Source: Taudactylus pleione
Taxonomy: Eukaryota > Chordata > Amphibia > Anura > Myobatrachidae
Length of the DNA stretch: 64,000 bases
Direction: 5' to 3'
Assembly (NCBI GenBank): GCA_031769625.1
Contig: JAUIMM010000566.1
Span: 1,927,001-1,991,000 of the forward strand
The first letter of the stretch is position 1; each line of letters starts with the position of its first letter. The position numbers and the translations under genes were made by a program. Shown here in pieces: positions 44,911 through 56,049 of this stretch. The notes beneath the pieces are model-generated. The model was not told the DNA's origin. It worked only from the letters and a program-made list of their open reading frames with translations, and made no database searches.

Positions 44911-46555
44911 CAGTCAGGGTCCATAAATATTGGGACATTGACAGAATTTTCAGATTTTGGCCTCTGTTCACCACCACAATGGTTTTGAAATGAAACAAAC
45001 AAGATGTGCTTTAACTGCAGACTTTCAGATTTAATTTGAGGGTAATTACATCCAAAATCGGGTGAACGGTGTAGGAATTACAACAGTTTCAATATGTGCC
45101 TCTCACTTTTTAAGGGCCAAAAGTAATGGGACTATCAACTCAAAAGCTATTTCATGGACAGGTGTGGGCTATTCCTCGTTATTTCATTATCAATTAAGCA
45201 GGTAAAAGGTCTGGAGTTGATTCTAGGTGTGACATTTGCATTTGGAATCTGTTGCTGTCAACTCTCAATATGAGATCCAAAGAGCTGTCACTATCAGTGA
45301 AGCAAGCCATCATTAGGCTGAAAAATCAAAATAAAACCCATCAGAGAGATAGCAAAAACATTAGGTGTGGCCAAATCAACTGTTTGGAACATTCTTAAAA
45401 AGAAAGAATGCACCGAGAGGCTCAGCAACACCAAAAGACTCGGAAGACCACAGAAAACAACTGTGCTGGATGACAAAATAATTATTTCCCTGGTGAAGAA
45501 AAACCCCTTCACAACAGTTGGCCAAATCAAGAACACTCTCCAGGAGGTAGATGTATATGTGTCAAAGTCAACAATCAAGAGAAGACTTCACAAGAGTGAA
45601 TATAGAGGGTTCACCACGAGATGCAAACCATTGGTGAGCCACAAAAACAGGAAGACCAGATTACAGTTTGCCAAACAACATCTAAAAAAGCCATTACAGT
45701 TCTGGAACAACATCCTATTGACAGATGAGACAAAGATCAACTTGTACCAGAGTGATGGGAAGAGAAGAGAAGGAAAGGAACTGCTCATGATCCAAAACAT
45801 ACCACCTCATCAGTGAAGCATGGTGGTGGTAGTGTCATGGCGTGGGCATGTATGGCTGCCAATGGAACTGGTTCCACTGTATTTATTGATGATGTGACTG
45901 CTGACAAAAGCAGCAGAATGAATTTTGAAGTGTTTCGGGCAATATTATATGCTCATATTCAGTCAAATGCTTCAGAACTCATTGGACAGCGCTTCACAGT
46001 GCAGATGGACAATGACCCGAAGCATACTGCAAAAGCAACCAAAGAGTTTTTTAAGGCTAAAAAGTGGAATGTTATGCAATGGCCAAGTCAATTCCCTGAC
46101 CTGAATCCGATTGAGCATGCATTTCACTTGATGAAGACAAAACTGAAGAGAAAATGCCCCAAGAACAAGCAGGAACTGAAGACATTTGCAGTAGAGGCCT
46201 GGCAGAGCATCACCAGGGATGAAACCCAGCGTCTGGTGATGTCTATGCGTTCCAGACTTCAGGCTGTAATTGCCTGCAAAGGATATGCTACAAAGTATTA
46301 AAAAGTGAAAGTTAGATTTAGGATTGTTTAGTTTGTCCCATTACTTTTGGCCCCTTAAAAAGTGGGAGGCACATATAGAAACCGTTGTAATTCCTACACC
46401 GTTCACCTGATTTGGATGTAATTACCCTCAAATTAAATCTGAAAGTCTGCAGTTAAATCACATCTTGTTTGTTTCATTTCAAAGCCATTGTGGTGGTGAA
46501 TAGAGGACAAAATATGAAAATTCTGTCAATGTCCCAATATTTATGGACCTGACTG
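44911..46555 (+). mobile_element. Tc1/mariner transposon, TA target site
   Basis: This is a 1,645-bp element beginning CAGTCAGGGTCCATAAATAT and ending with its near-complement ATTTATGGACCTGACTG. TA lies on both sides, within TA-rich microsatellites. The inverted repeats are long, about 215 bp each (44911-45130 and 46336-46555); for instance GGTGTAGGAATTACAAC is mirrored by GTTGTAATTCCTACACC. It encodes one degraded Tc1-type transposase. Confidence 0.95.
45270..46301 (+). pseudogene. Tc1-type transposase, two frameshifts
   Basis: The frame starts at ATG 45270 with MRSKELSLSVKQAIIRLK and ends at TAA 46301. An extra A near 45340 shifts the frame ahead of VAKSTVWNILKKKE, the second helix-turn-helix half of the paired-like DNA-binding domain. 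A second shift lies near 45775, before KHGGGSVMAWACM. Catalytic positions of the Tc1 DDE triad remain visible: D in LLTDETK, D in MDNDPKHTA and E in NPIEHAFHL. The GRPQKT-type basic motif follows the DNA-binding domain. With both shifts repaired the length would be about 340 residues, normal for the family. Confidence 0.92.
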
Positions 46556-46589
46556 TATATATATATATGTATATGTGAGTGTATGTATG

Positions 46590-46626
<37 letters not shown>

Positions 46627-46665
46627 TTATGTATGTATATATGTGTATATATATATATAAATGTG
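46556..46665. repeat. (TA)n/(TG)n microsatellite beside the Tc1 element
   Basis: Alternating TATATA and TGTATGTA runs follow the Tc1 right end. Together with 44887-44910 they show the element landed in a TA-rich simple repeat. The stretch 46666-47093 is AT-rich with no recognised feature. Confidence 0.85.
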
Positions 46666-47093
46666 TTTGCACTTAAACGATCACATGGGTATCCACAATG
46701 CGTGCACACATATATACAGTTGCAATTATAAATAGAAACACACAGCACACCTGTTACGCTGCATGAAGACACACAATGCATACTTACATATAATCATAAA
46801 TATACACGCACTCATAACATTATGGTTTATATTAAAGTTATTAATTATGATGTGAAATGCATGTATTTAATATTTATGGTATACAACATGACAGATATGG
46901 CATGTTTGCTACTAAACTGAAACACTGTTTTTTTCCAGATATTTGAACCTATCAGCGAGGGAGCCACATCTTGCGTTCGATGGTTATGGAATATAGGAAA
47001 TTATTGGTTAGAATGTGTACACTGTAATGTAGTGTCTCTATCTAATTTAAATCAATTAAAGAACAACAATGTAATCTGGAGAATTGGGACATA

Positions 47094-47487
47094 CTCCTAA
47101 TGAACTGTCCTATGAACTACAGCGTACTACAAAGACCAAGAGCAAGAACCAATGGAATTATGTTTGTCTGTCTACATTGTTGTTATCATGATCTGTTAGG
47201 ATATATAGCCCGTGTCCCGGTCCCAATTAGTAGCCATTCTCTTGGATGACCACAGACCTCTGGATTGATGACTGTAACTGGGACAGGTGCGCTTGCGTAA
47301 TGTATCGACTATACCTTGTTTATGTATAACCTTTTGCGCTAATTGTATTTAGAACTCAGCGTATAACTAAATGCTTTTTATGTGAATAATATCTTTTTGT
47401 GCTTTGGAACAACACTCAAAGTCTGGAAAGCAATTATTTCTTGGGCGACTTACAATGCTAAATAGCGACATTTAGGTATATAGATCA
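47094..47487 (-). repeat. Diverged solo copy of the LTR-like repeat
   Basis: On the minus strand it follows the order of the 18242/20243 repeats: TATGAATTCCTAATG, GCTATTTAGCATTG, AATAATTGCTTTCCAGAC, CGATACATTACGCAAGCGC, CCATTGGTTCTTGCTCTTGG. The block equivalent to the repeat's middle (GAAGCCTCCG...) is replaced by different sequence. It is alone, without a partner or internal region. Confidence 0.6.
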
Positions 47488-48161
47488 TTAGGAATTCATA
47501 AACCAATGTAGGGATATGGCACTGATTATACTATTTGAATTTATATTAGGGGTGTACACCGGCCACTTTTCGTGTTTTGGTTTTGGATCTGGATCTTTCT
47601 TCGTATTTTGGATCTGGATTGGTTTTGCCAGAACCACCCTTCTGTGTTTTGGGTTCTGGGTTTTGTGTTTTGGATCTGTATTTTTTTTTAAAAAAGCATA
47701 AAAACAGCTAAAATCACAGAATTTGTGTGTTTTTCTGCTCCTATGCTATTATTAACCTCAATAACCTTAATTTCCACTCACTTCCAGTCTATTCTGAACA
47801 CCTCACACCTCACAATAGTGTTTTTATGTCCAAAAGGTTGCACCGAGGTAGCTGGATGACTATGCTAAGAGATACGAGTGGGCGGCACAAACACGTGGTC
47901 CAACTAGGAGTGACACTGCAGTGGCAGTTTGAAAACTAGGCCCCAAACAGTACATAATTCAAAGAAAAAAAAGAGGTGCAAGATGGAATTGTCCTTGGGC
48001 ACTCCCACCCACCCTTATGTTGTATAAACAGGACATGCACACTTTAACAAATGAAACATTTCAGTGCCAGGGTCTGCCACACGACTGTGGCTGAAATGAT
48101 TGGTTCGTTTGGGCCCCCACAAAACAAGCTGGCAATTAATCTGGCCCTGCACAAACTGGCT

Positions 48162-48561
48162 CTACGGAGGCAAGATGTCATCCTCATCCTCCTCATCCAC
48201 CGATTCCTCACCCTCTTCAGTGTTGTGTACATCCTCATCCTCACAGAGTATTAATTCTTCCCCGCTGGAATCCACAACCACAGGTCCCTCTGTACGTTCT
48301 GGAGGCTGGTCTCCCTGGAAGAGTTGATAATTCATTTTATGAACATCATCTTCTCCACATTTTGTGGAAGCAACATCCCACGCCTTTCGCTTACAAGGTT
48401 CCCGGCTGCACTAAACACTCTTTCGGAGTACACACTGGAGGGGGGGCAACTCAGGTAAAATAGAGCCAGTTTGTACAGGGACCTCCAAATTGCCTTTTTC
48501 CTGCCAGTACAGGTACGGACTGTCTGACATGCCTACTTGGATGCTGTCACCGATGTAATCC
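48162..48561 (-). pseudogene. hAT copy 3 transposase, C-terminal fragment
   Basis: It is homologous to copy 1 9748-10145. It covers the hATC dimerisation region (YLYWQEK, SVYSERVFSAAG on the minus strand) and the acidic tail. A 2-bp loss near the QEK motif and a 1-bp loss near 48340 break the frame. The upstream edge ends abruptly at the satellite. Confidence 0.85.
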
Positions 48562-49295
48562 TTTAACAGACAGACGCACGCTTGTCGCTGCTGCATTGAG
48601 GATGCAGGTGCGGCTACAGCCCACACAATTCACAAAGACAGAAAAAAAAGAAGAATTTTTTATATTTTGTGGAGCGCACTTTGAGGGTTACACCACCCTT
48701 TAACAGACAGACGCACGCTTGTTGCTGCTGCTTTGAGGATGCAGGTGCGGCTACTGCGCATACATTTCACACACAAACACAGAAAAAAAGAAGGTTATTT
48801 TATTTTGTTGGAGCGCACTTTGGGGGTAACACCACCCTTTAACAGACAAACGCACGCTTGTCGCTGCTGCTTTAAGGATACAGGTGCGGCTACAGCCCAC
48901 ACATTTCACAAAGACAGAAAAAAAATAATTTTTTATTGTTTGTGGAGTGCACTTTGAGGGTTACACCACCCTTTAACAGACAGACGCACGCTTGTCGCTG
49001 CTGTTTTGAGGATGCAGGTGCGGCTACAGCCCACACAATTCACAAAGACAGAAAAAAAGAAGAATTTTTTTATTGTTTGTGGAGCGCACTTTGAGGGTTA
49101 CACCACCTTTAAACAGACAGACGCACGCTTGTTGCTGCTGCTTTGAGGATGCAGGTGCGGCTACAGCCCACACATTTCACAAAGACAGAAAAAAAAAAAA
49201 GAATTTTTTTATTGTTTGTGGAGCGCACTTTGAGGGTTACACCACCCTTTAACAGACAGACGCACGCTTGTCGCTGCTGCTTTGAGGATGCAGGT
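48562..49295 (-). repeat. Satellite of about 130-bp units inside the hAT copy 3 gene
   Basis: Five to six units contain ACAGACAGACGCACGCTTGT, CTTTGAGGATGCAGGTGCGG and CACTTTGAGGGTTACACCAC. The unit is a shortened relative of the 160-bp leader unit (shared GCACGCTTG..GC, GGTGCGGCTAC, GGGTTACA). Its position, between N-terminal and C-terminal coding fragments, is where most of the transposase should be. Confidence 0.85.
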
Positions 49296-49623
49296 GGAAT
49301 CTAGACGGGATTTGGAACCGGGGACACACTACCTCCATCAATTGTCTAAATCCCACTGCACTAATGGCGGATACCGGACGCACGTCTAACACCAACATAG
49401 CAGTCAAGGCCTCAGTTATACGTTTTGCTTCAGGATGACTGCTGTCGTACTTCATCCTCCTTGCTAGGGACTGTTGGACGGTCAATTGTTTAGTAAAAGT
49501 AGTAGTGTTCCTACTTCCTCTCTGGGATGATGAACAACTCCCAGCAGCAGCAACAGCACTAGGAGGAAGTGGTTCTTGATCTTTCCCTATTTTATTATTA
49601 TCGGAGAAAGTTTGGCCCTCCAT
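49296..49623 (-). pseudogene. hAT copy 3 transposase, fused N-terminal and DNA-binding pieces
   Basis: ATG is at 49623. About 25 N-terminal residues (through LPPSA) are joined directly to the VAAAGS region, near residue 382 of copy 1, skipping the BED finger. The frame continues to IPSRFH (residue 468 of copy 1) and then enters the satellite. It is a clear internal-deletion derivative with no catalytic residue left. Confidence 0.85.
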
Positions 49624-49639
49624 TTATGTTATATTGATA

Positions 49640-51115
49640 TATACGTGCGGCTAAGGAGCACACAAACGCAGAAAATAATTTTTTATTTTTGCTGGAGAGT
49701 AGTGCACTTTGTGGGTTACACCACACTTTAAGAAATGAGCCAGCCGGCCCTTTACTTATGGGACACAGGCGCACGCTTGGCACTGCTCCTTTGTTGATGC
49801 ACGTGCAGCCACAGTGCACACAATTCACAAACACAGAAACATTTTTTTAATTTTGTTTGGATTGCCCTTTGGGGGTTACAGCACCCTTTAGCGGTCAATC
49901 CAGGCAGCCCTTTATTTATGGGACACAGGCGCATGCTTTGCACTATTTTGTTGATGCACATGCGGCTACTGCGCACACAATTCACAAACAAACAAAAAAA
50001 TTTTTTTTATTTTGTTTGGGAGTTTACTTTAGGGGTTACAGCACCATTTAATGGTCAAGCCAGCCGGCCCTTTACTTATGGGACACAGGCGCACGCTTGG
50101 CACTACTTTGTTGATGCACGTGCGGCTACTGCGCACACAATTCACAAACACAGAAAATATTTTTTTATTTTGTTTGGAGTGTACTTTGGGGGTTACAGCA
50201 CCCTTTAGCGGTCACTCCAGCTGGCCCTTTATTTATGGGACACAGGCGCACACTTGGCACTACTTTGTTGATGCACGTGCGGCTACTGCGCACACAATTC
50301 ACAAACACAGAAAAAATTTTTTTATTTTGTTTGGAGTGTACTTTAGGGGTTACAGCACCCTTTAATGGTCAAGCCAGCCGGCCCTTTACTTATGGGACAC
50401 AGGCGCACGCTTGGCACTACTTTGTTGATGCACGTGCGGCTACTGCGCACACAATTCACAAACACAGAAAATATTTTTTTATTTTGTTTGGAGTGTACTT
50501 TTGGGGTTACAGCACCCTTTAACGGTCAAGCCAGCCAGCCCTTTACTTATGACACAGGCGCACGCTTGGCACTACTTTGTTGATGCACGTGCAGCTACTG
50601 CGCACACAATTCACAAACAAAAAAATATATTTTTTTATGTTGTTTGGAGTGCCCTTTGGGGGTTACAGCACCCTTTAATGGACAAGCCAACCGGCCTTTT
50701 ACTTATGGGACACAGGCGCATGCTTGGCACTACTTTGTTGATGCACATGCGGCTACTGCGCACACATTGCACAAACACAAAAAATATATTTTTTTATTTT
50801 GTTTGGAGTGCCCTTTGGGGGTTACAGCACCCTTTAGCGGTCAATCCAGCCGGCCCTTTATTTATGGGACACAGGCGCACGCTTGGCACTACTTTGTTGA
50901 TGCACGTGCGGCTACTGCGCACACAATTCACAAACACAAAAAAATATATTTTTTTATTTTGTTTGGAGTGCCCTTTGGGGGTTACAGCACCCTTTAACGG
51001 ACAAGCCAGCTGGCCTTTTTCTTATGGGACACAGGCGCACGCTTGGCGCTGCTCCTTTGTTGATGCACGTGCAGCCACAGTGCACACAATTCACAAACAC
51101 AGAAAAAATATTTTT
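49640..51115 (-). repeat. Leader array of hAT copy 3, about 9 units
   Basis: Units of about 152-161 bp are homologous to 4567-6975 but more diverged among themselves (for example GTCAATCCAGGCAGCC, GTCACTCCAGCTGGCC and GTCAAGCCAGCCGGCC at the same place). More unit divergence suggests an older or less homogenised array than in copies 1 and 2. Confidence 0.88.
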
Positions 51116-51612
51116 TTTAAGCACTTGGGGGAGCACCCCTGACGGACAGACCACCCCCTGGACAACACTACAGCACCCCTTTAGGACTGGGACACTGCAC
51201 AGGACTTTGGAGTGGACACAGCCCCTATGGACAACAGCAGCACAGCGCAGCACAGCACAGCACAACACTACACTGCACTACACTACACTACAACACTACA
51301 CTACTACACTACACTACTCAGCCCAGCCAGCCCTAACTCCCACCCTCCCTCTTCACTGTCCACAGCCGAGTGAGAAAATGGCGCCGACGCGGGTACCTTG
51401 TATAGGATCCAAAACCCGCGAGACCCGGAAGGCGGGATGATGACGTTTTGCCTCGATTTCAGATCCGAGTCAGGCGGGAAAAGTCGAGCCTGACTCGGAT
51501 CGGCCTCGGATCGGGGGGGCTCGGGGGGGTTTGGATTTCAGAAATCCGAACCCGCTCACCCCTAATTTATATATCTCTAATTCTTTTTTTTCCAAGTATA
51601 TAACAGCTACAT

Positions 51613-51807
51613 CAGGGGTAGACAACCCTGGTCCTCAAGAGCCACCAACAGTGCATGTTTTCCAGGTATTCTCACAGAATCGCAAGTGATCCACCTGTGG
51701 ATCTTTTCAATCTGTTAATGAGTAATGCATACAGCTGTGCACCAGCTAGGTGGTCTGGAAAACTTGAACTGTTAGTAGCTCTCGAGTACCGAAGGTGCCT
51801 ACCCCTG
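51613..51807. mobile_element. Nonautonomous hAT element, TSD AGCTACAT
   Basis: This is 195 bp starting CAGGGGTAGACAACC and ending GGTGCCTACCCCTG. A perfect octamer AGCTACAT lies at 51605-51612 and 51808-51815. The termini place it in a hAT group distinct from the TAGGGGTG family. It has no coding capacity. Confidence 0.9.
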
Positions 51808-51919
51808 AGCTACATAATAGGGGTAAGGTACAATCAAGGAGAAGCATAAATATTTTTTTATGTAAGAATTACAAATTAAATGTAAACTGATTGTATTCTG
51901 TATGTTTTATCACTTAGGG

Positions 51920-52123
51920 CACAGGTTCTCAAACTCGGTCCTCAGAACCCTAAACAGTGCATGTTTTGCAGATCTCCTTACAGAATCACAAGTGAAATAA
52001 TTAGCTCCACCTGTGGATCTTTTAAAATGTATCAGTGAGTAATGACTACACCTGTGCACCTGTTGGGTGAACTGGAAAAGGTGACCTGTGTGGGGTACTG
52101 AGCACCGAGTTTGAGAACCACTG
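51920..52123. mobile_element. Nonautonomous hAT (Charlie-like ends), TSD about ACTTAGGG
   Basis: It starts CACAGGTTCTCAAACTCGG and ends CCGAGTTTGAGAACCACTG. The flanks ACTTAGGG (51912-51919) and ATTTAGGG (52124-52131) agree at 7 of 8. The GGTTCTCAAAC terminus is typical of Charlie-like hAT elements. The interior (ACAGTGCATGTTTT, ACACCTGTGCACC) is related to 51613-51807. Confidence 0.88.
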
Positions 52124-52291
52124 ATTTAGGGAATTAGTAGTGATATTGGCTACAAAATGGCCACAGCATGAACAGGTGTGATGTCTAAATAAGCACATGT
52201 GCCTACTTTTAATACTCCCCGTCTGGCACATGAGGAAGGGACAAATGAACTGAAACACTGATTGCATCATTGAGTGAGTGAGCATTTCATA

Positions 52292-53261
52292 GGGCCATAT
52301 TCAATTTGGGAGTGAAAAGTCAGTGCTGGACTTTTCGCTGCACATCGCAGGTTTTCTGGGGATAAAGTATCGGGTGCGGGCCCGCTTTATCCCTGTATTC
52401 AATTAGGAAGCAGCGAAAACGGGAGCTGGTGGGAAGGTAAGTAGCGCCAAAAATTTAGGAATTTTCGGGAAATGTCCCTGGGTCTCCCCTAAAGATGTCC
52501 AGACATAGGGGTTCACTTAGAGTACCCCCATTTTAGCCTGCTGAAGGAAGTCGGGGATTGTAATAGCCGCGGCAGATGCATAAATGCGGCTATTGAAGAA
52601 GTGGCGAAGAATAGCACTTAGGTTTTTTTTGGGGGAAAAATAACTTGTTCCATCAAAATGGGTGCAAGCATATTTTAAAGTCCCTAAAGTGTTTTTAAGA
52701 AATTCTTCAAAAATGCACCTGCCGCTACTCAGGCAATGAAGAAAACACCTGCCGCATATAAGGGAACCCCTCTGGATTTAATTTGGCTTTTTTATAAGTA
52801 TGTTCTGTTTTTTTTTTTTCCACCCCAAATTTAAAGGTGATTTTTTGGGGTGTCCCGATTCTTTTTTGACCCATATCTTTTTTAGGGGACATTCCCAGGG
52901 GTGCAGGCTAATTATTTTAAGCCTGAACCCCTAAACCTCAATTCTGCACTTTTTTTCACCAGCAAAAGGCTGGTGAAAACTTATCCCTGTTTTTGTACGT
53001 TGACTTTTCGCATGAGCGAAAAGTCAATGTAATTGAATACGGGGATAATTGAAATAGGCGAAAATGACGTAATCGGCGATAAATTGTCGCCAATTTAGTC
53101 ATTTTCACCTATTTCAATTATTAAATTATCGCCGATTACGTCATTTTCGCCTATTTCAATTATTAAATTATCGCCGATGATGTCATTTTCACCTATTTCA
53201 ATTATTATTTCAATTAAATTATCGCCGATTCCGACATTTCGCCTCAAATTGAATACGGCCC
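52292..53261. mobile_element. TIR element, TSD ATA, with internal minisatellite
   Basis: It starts GGGCCATATTCAATTTG and ends AAATTGAATACGGCCC. ATA is at 52289-52291 and 53262-53264. The 3-bp duplication and GGGCC end link it to the GGGCCTGATTCAG group, though the inner TIR differs. Internal inverted pairs (GACTTTTCGC / GCGAAAAGTC) give it a foldback character. It is 970 bp with no transposase. Confidence 0.8.
53040..53235. repeat. Minisatellite with ATTATCGCCGAT...TTTCGCCTATTTCAATT units
   Basis: Three to four direct units of about 50 bp each carry TCGCCGATTACGTCATTTTC and CCTATTTCAATTATTAAAT. They are preceded by one inverted unit (AATAGGCGAAAATGACGTAA). It lies near the right end of the 52292-53261 element. 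Confidence 0.85.
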
Positions 53262-53512
53262 ATAGTGTAGGATGTGCACTTAGAGGCCAATTCACAGTTG
53301 AATGCATGTCCATTTTGCTGACAGATTTTACAGTTCTTAGCACTTGGCATGTTCTGTAGCCAAGTATACACATTTATGCGCAATTCAGCACTTAGTTATA
53401 TCTCCACATGCAGCTGAATGGATGTAAATGGGAGGTGATGGAGCATTCGCACATAGGCTAGGCATACTGAGGGTATGTGTAGCCACAACTGCAGACTATG
53501 CTGTGTTATGCG

Positions 53513-53831
53513 TACAAATGTACAGGTCGGTTTTCCTGAAAAACTAACACAACCAAACTTATGGGTTCTGAGTCGTATCAGAGTCCCAGCTCCGATCACT
53601 TTTGGGGTTCCAAGTAGAACCGAGTGCTGTCTTCGGTCTGCTGTAAATTCAGAACTCTGATTTTAAAAATGAATCTCAGTTTTGGATTGCATTTAAACAG
53701 GTCCAAATTACATGTTTTTTATTGTTTTTTTATCAATTTTAAAGCAATCCAAAATCAACACTGAATCCGAACCAAACACTTGAGAGAGGTTTATGCCAAA
53801 ATTAAAACACGGGGGTTCGCACACATCTCTA
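53513..53831. mobile_element. Old nonautonomous hAT element
   Basis: The right end GCACACATCTCTA and the inner AAAACACGGGGGTTCG match the 43276/14040 family. The left end (TACAAATGTACAGG) is degenerate. No convincing target duplication remains. Confidence 0.6.
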
Positions 53832-53982
53832 GCTGTACGTATACACAGAGCCATCTGACTGTAGACTTTATTCTTACACCGGGTATAGAGCTGGTGAAAG
53901 GTGCTTTGATAGTGATGAAGGTTATTTCACCAAACAAATAGGTATGGGGCGCACACATGTAGATGAGTACAACTGGGCATTA

Positions 53983-54181
53983 AGGGGTTGATGCATCAAG
54001 CAGTGAAAAGAGAGGAGAAGTGGACCAGTGGAGTAGTTGCCCTTAGCAACCAATCAGCATTAAGGTAGCATTTATTAAGTTAATTCTATAAAATGATAGG
54101 TAGAAGTTGATTGGTTGGTATGGCCAACTTCTCCACTGGTCCACTTCTCTACTCTTTTCACTGTTTGGTACATCAACCCCC
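53983..54181. mobile_element. Palindromic foldback MITE, second copy
   Basis: The ends GGGGTTGATGCATCAAG and GTACATCAACCCCC are complementary. The arms GAGAAGTGGACCAGTGGAG and CTCCACTGGTCCACTTCTC mirror each other around an AT-rich centre. It is related to 1846-1981 through its AGTTGCCCTTAGCAACCAATC segment. Confidence 0.7.
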
Positions 54182-54680
54182 TAGTGCCCACAATGTGGAT
54201 GCAATCGATGCTGACTTGCATGCAACTCTGAATTGCCCCCTCAGTGTTCATTGAGGTGTGTGGAGCATGCACATGTGATTAGCAGCATCACAGGGCATTT
54301 CCATCCACCTTGCAGTCATGTAAGTGCTCTTCCAAGAGTGTAGGACACTATAATATTAGTAGATATTATTTAGCCATTTCATCTCTTACACAGAGGTTTA
54401 TAGCGCAGGTCTTCACTTTCTTCACTATTTTTGGTTTAGCTAGAAAAAAGTAAAAAAAATGACTTAATTTGCCCAAGAGAAGTCCTATCAGACTAAACAA
54501 GGGTTAAACAGGGACGTAGTGCCTAGGCTTGTAATCTGTAAAAAAGCTCCATGCTATGACACTGTAATGACTATTGTGGCTAGCCAATCAGTGAGCTAGT
54601 GGAAGGTGGAGCTTGGTGTATTTATGTGTCCGATATGCAAGGACACAGGACCTGATTCACTGATTTACGTTAGTGGTAAC

Positions 54681-54835
54681 TAGAGATGTGCGCTGACCCT
54701 CGTGTTTTGGTTTTGGTTTGGTTTTGGATCTGGATCTACCCTGGTTTTGGATCTGGATTGGTTTTTGCCAAAACCTCACCTCCGTGGTTTGTTTTCGTAT
54801 TTTGGTTTTGGATCTGGATTTTTCTAACGCAGGGG
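54681..54835. mobile_element. Partial nonautonomous hAT element
   Basis: It starts TAGAGATGTGCGCTGACC and continues with GTTTTGGATCTGGATC repeats, like the left half of the 43276-type elements. The right end is not found; sequence after about 54835 is unrelated. The region from 54836 to 55248 has no recognised feature. Confidence 0.55.
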
Positions 54836-55418
54836 CGTGCACCGTGTCACACATGAGCAATGATCTCATCCCGCCAGCGTCACTGCTACAGAGAGCAGGA
54901 AACAGCGCATGATCTGCTACAGAAGTAACACTTATCATTGCCCTTCTGGTCTTGTGCACATACATAACCTGAGTTTCCAGCTTGGATCCCTATTCACAAC
55001 TCACGGACCTCCTTCCCATAGGAAGGTGTGTATCATAAGACGTACAAGCCTTTACAAGCCGTAAGTACTTTGGTACAACTTGCTTTTTATAATATGTTAA
55101 ATAGAACTTTTAACTATTTTTTTTCTATTTGTTGTTATTATCATTTTAGTTTATTTATGCATATAGACATGGCCTTTGAGCGTCTCCTCTTACTGTCTCT
55201 TTGAGGAGCACTACTAAACTAATAAAGGTGTAGGGAAGGACAAATATAGGGCCTGGTTCAGAGATGTACGTTCATCCGATGACGAACGTAATGTACATCT
55301 CTGATGTTTCCAGATTTGCGCAGGACCCATTCTTCACATGTGAATAATGGGCACTGCAATCATGCTCGCAGACGCCACCCCCACACACGTTTGGGGGGTG
55401 GAATAAGGGTGTGGCTAT

Positions 55419-55439
55419 ATATATATATATATATATATA

Positions 55440-55473
<34 letters not shown>

Positions 55474-55481
55474 TATATATA
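55419..55481. repeat. (TA)n microsatellite at the Penelope left edge
   Basis: TA runs interrupted by ACTATA directly precede the left direct repeat. A matching TA run (60208-60232) follows the right one, so the element sits in, or generated, TA-rich DNA. Confidence 0.9.
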
Positions 55482-55682
55482 TAGTGGTCAGGTCAGTATG
55501 CTCCTGGTCAGCAAGCTGGATGGTTGACACATGGTGACCTGTCTTGACAAAGACCCTTAAGGGGTTGAAACGTTGATTGCGACTATATGGATTTGGTGAT
55601 GTGAATTTTTTCTATTAAAATGTTTTTTTGTATACATTATGGTGAGTGCCCTCTATGGCTGTGAAAAGCCTAACTATGGATT
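55482..55682 (+). repeat. Penelope pseudo-LTR, left
   Basis: It runs from TAGTGGTCAGGTCAGTATGC to AAAGCCTAACTATGGA. It differs from the right copy (60010-60210) at only a handful of positions, for example TTGACAAAG versus TTGCCAAAG and GATTGCGAC versus GAGTACGAC. It contains the hammerhead-like segment at 55543-55572. Confidence 0.9.
55543..55571 (+). ncRNA. Degenerate hammerhead-like motif, left pseudo-LTR
   Basis: CTTGACAAA is followed by a GACCC/GGGGT-type stem and then GAAAC at 55567-55571. The order matches a hammerhead core (CUGAUGA, stem II, GAAA), but the CUGAUGA box is poorly kept. Penelope-like elements are known to carry such ribozymes in these repeats. Activity is doubtful. Confidence 0.3.
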
Positions 55683-56049
55683 TATAATTGGAGCACCGTT
55701 TTGGTTATCTCCTTAGTGGAGCACCCCGTGGATCATTCTTGTGGATGTGAGTGCAGTAATATACTCTTTATCTGTAGACATGGGTTCATAATTGTTGAAT
55801 CCTTTTACAGCACCCATCGCTCTTAACATTGGATTATAACAAGTGACTGATACTGGCTAGTTTCCTGCGTCCTGACTATGAGACAATTACAATTTCTCTG
55901 GATAATTGATCTTAGACGTTTTTCAGATATATTGATCTAAGATTTCTTCTGATCTTTTCGATTTTTTCGATTGTTTTTTTAGTTGCCATGTTCCATACTC
56001 TGTACTTGTACCAGACATATTGTGCTTTGTAGTAGTATTTGTATTTACA

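Larger units (their letters stand above)
47547..51564 (-). mobile_element. hAT copy 3, internally deleted, TSD ATTTATAT
   Basis: Both termini are present (TAGGGGTG at 47547, CACCCCTA ending 51564), with a perfect octamer ATTTATAT at 47539-47546 and 51565-51572. It is 4,018 bp against 6,754 bp in copy 1. From right to left it has the 5' terminal region, a leader array, a short N-terminal coding piece, a second satellite array, the C-terminal coding end and the 3' terminal region. It is nonautonomous but could have been mobilised in trans, because both ends are intact. Confidence 0.92.
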
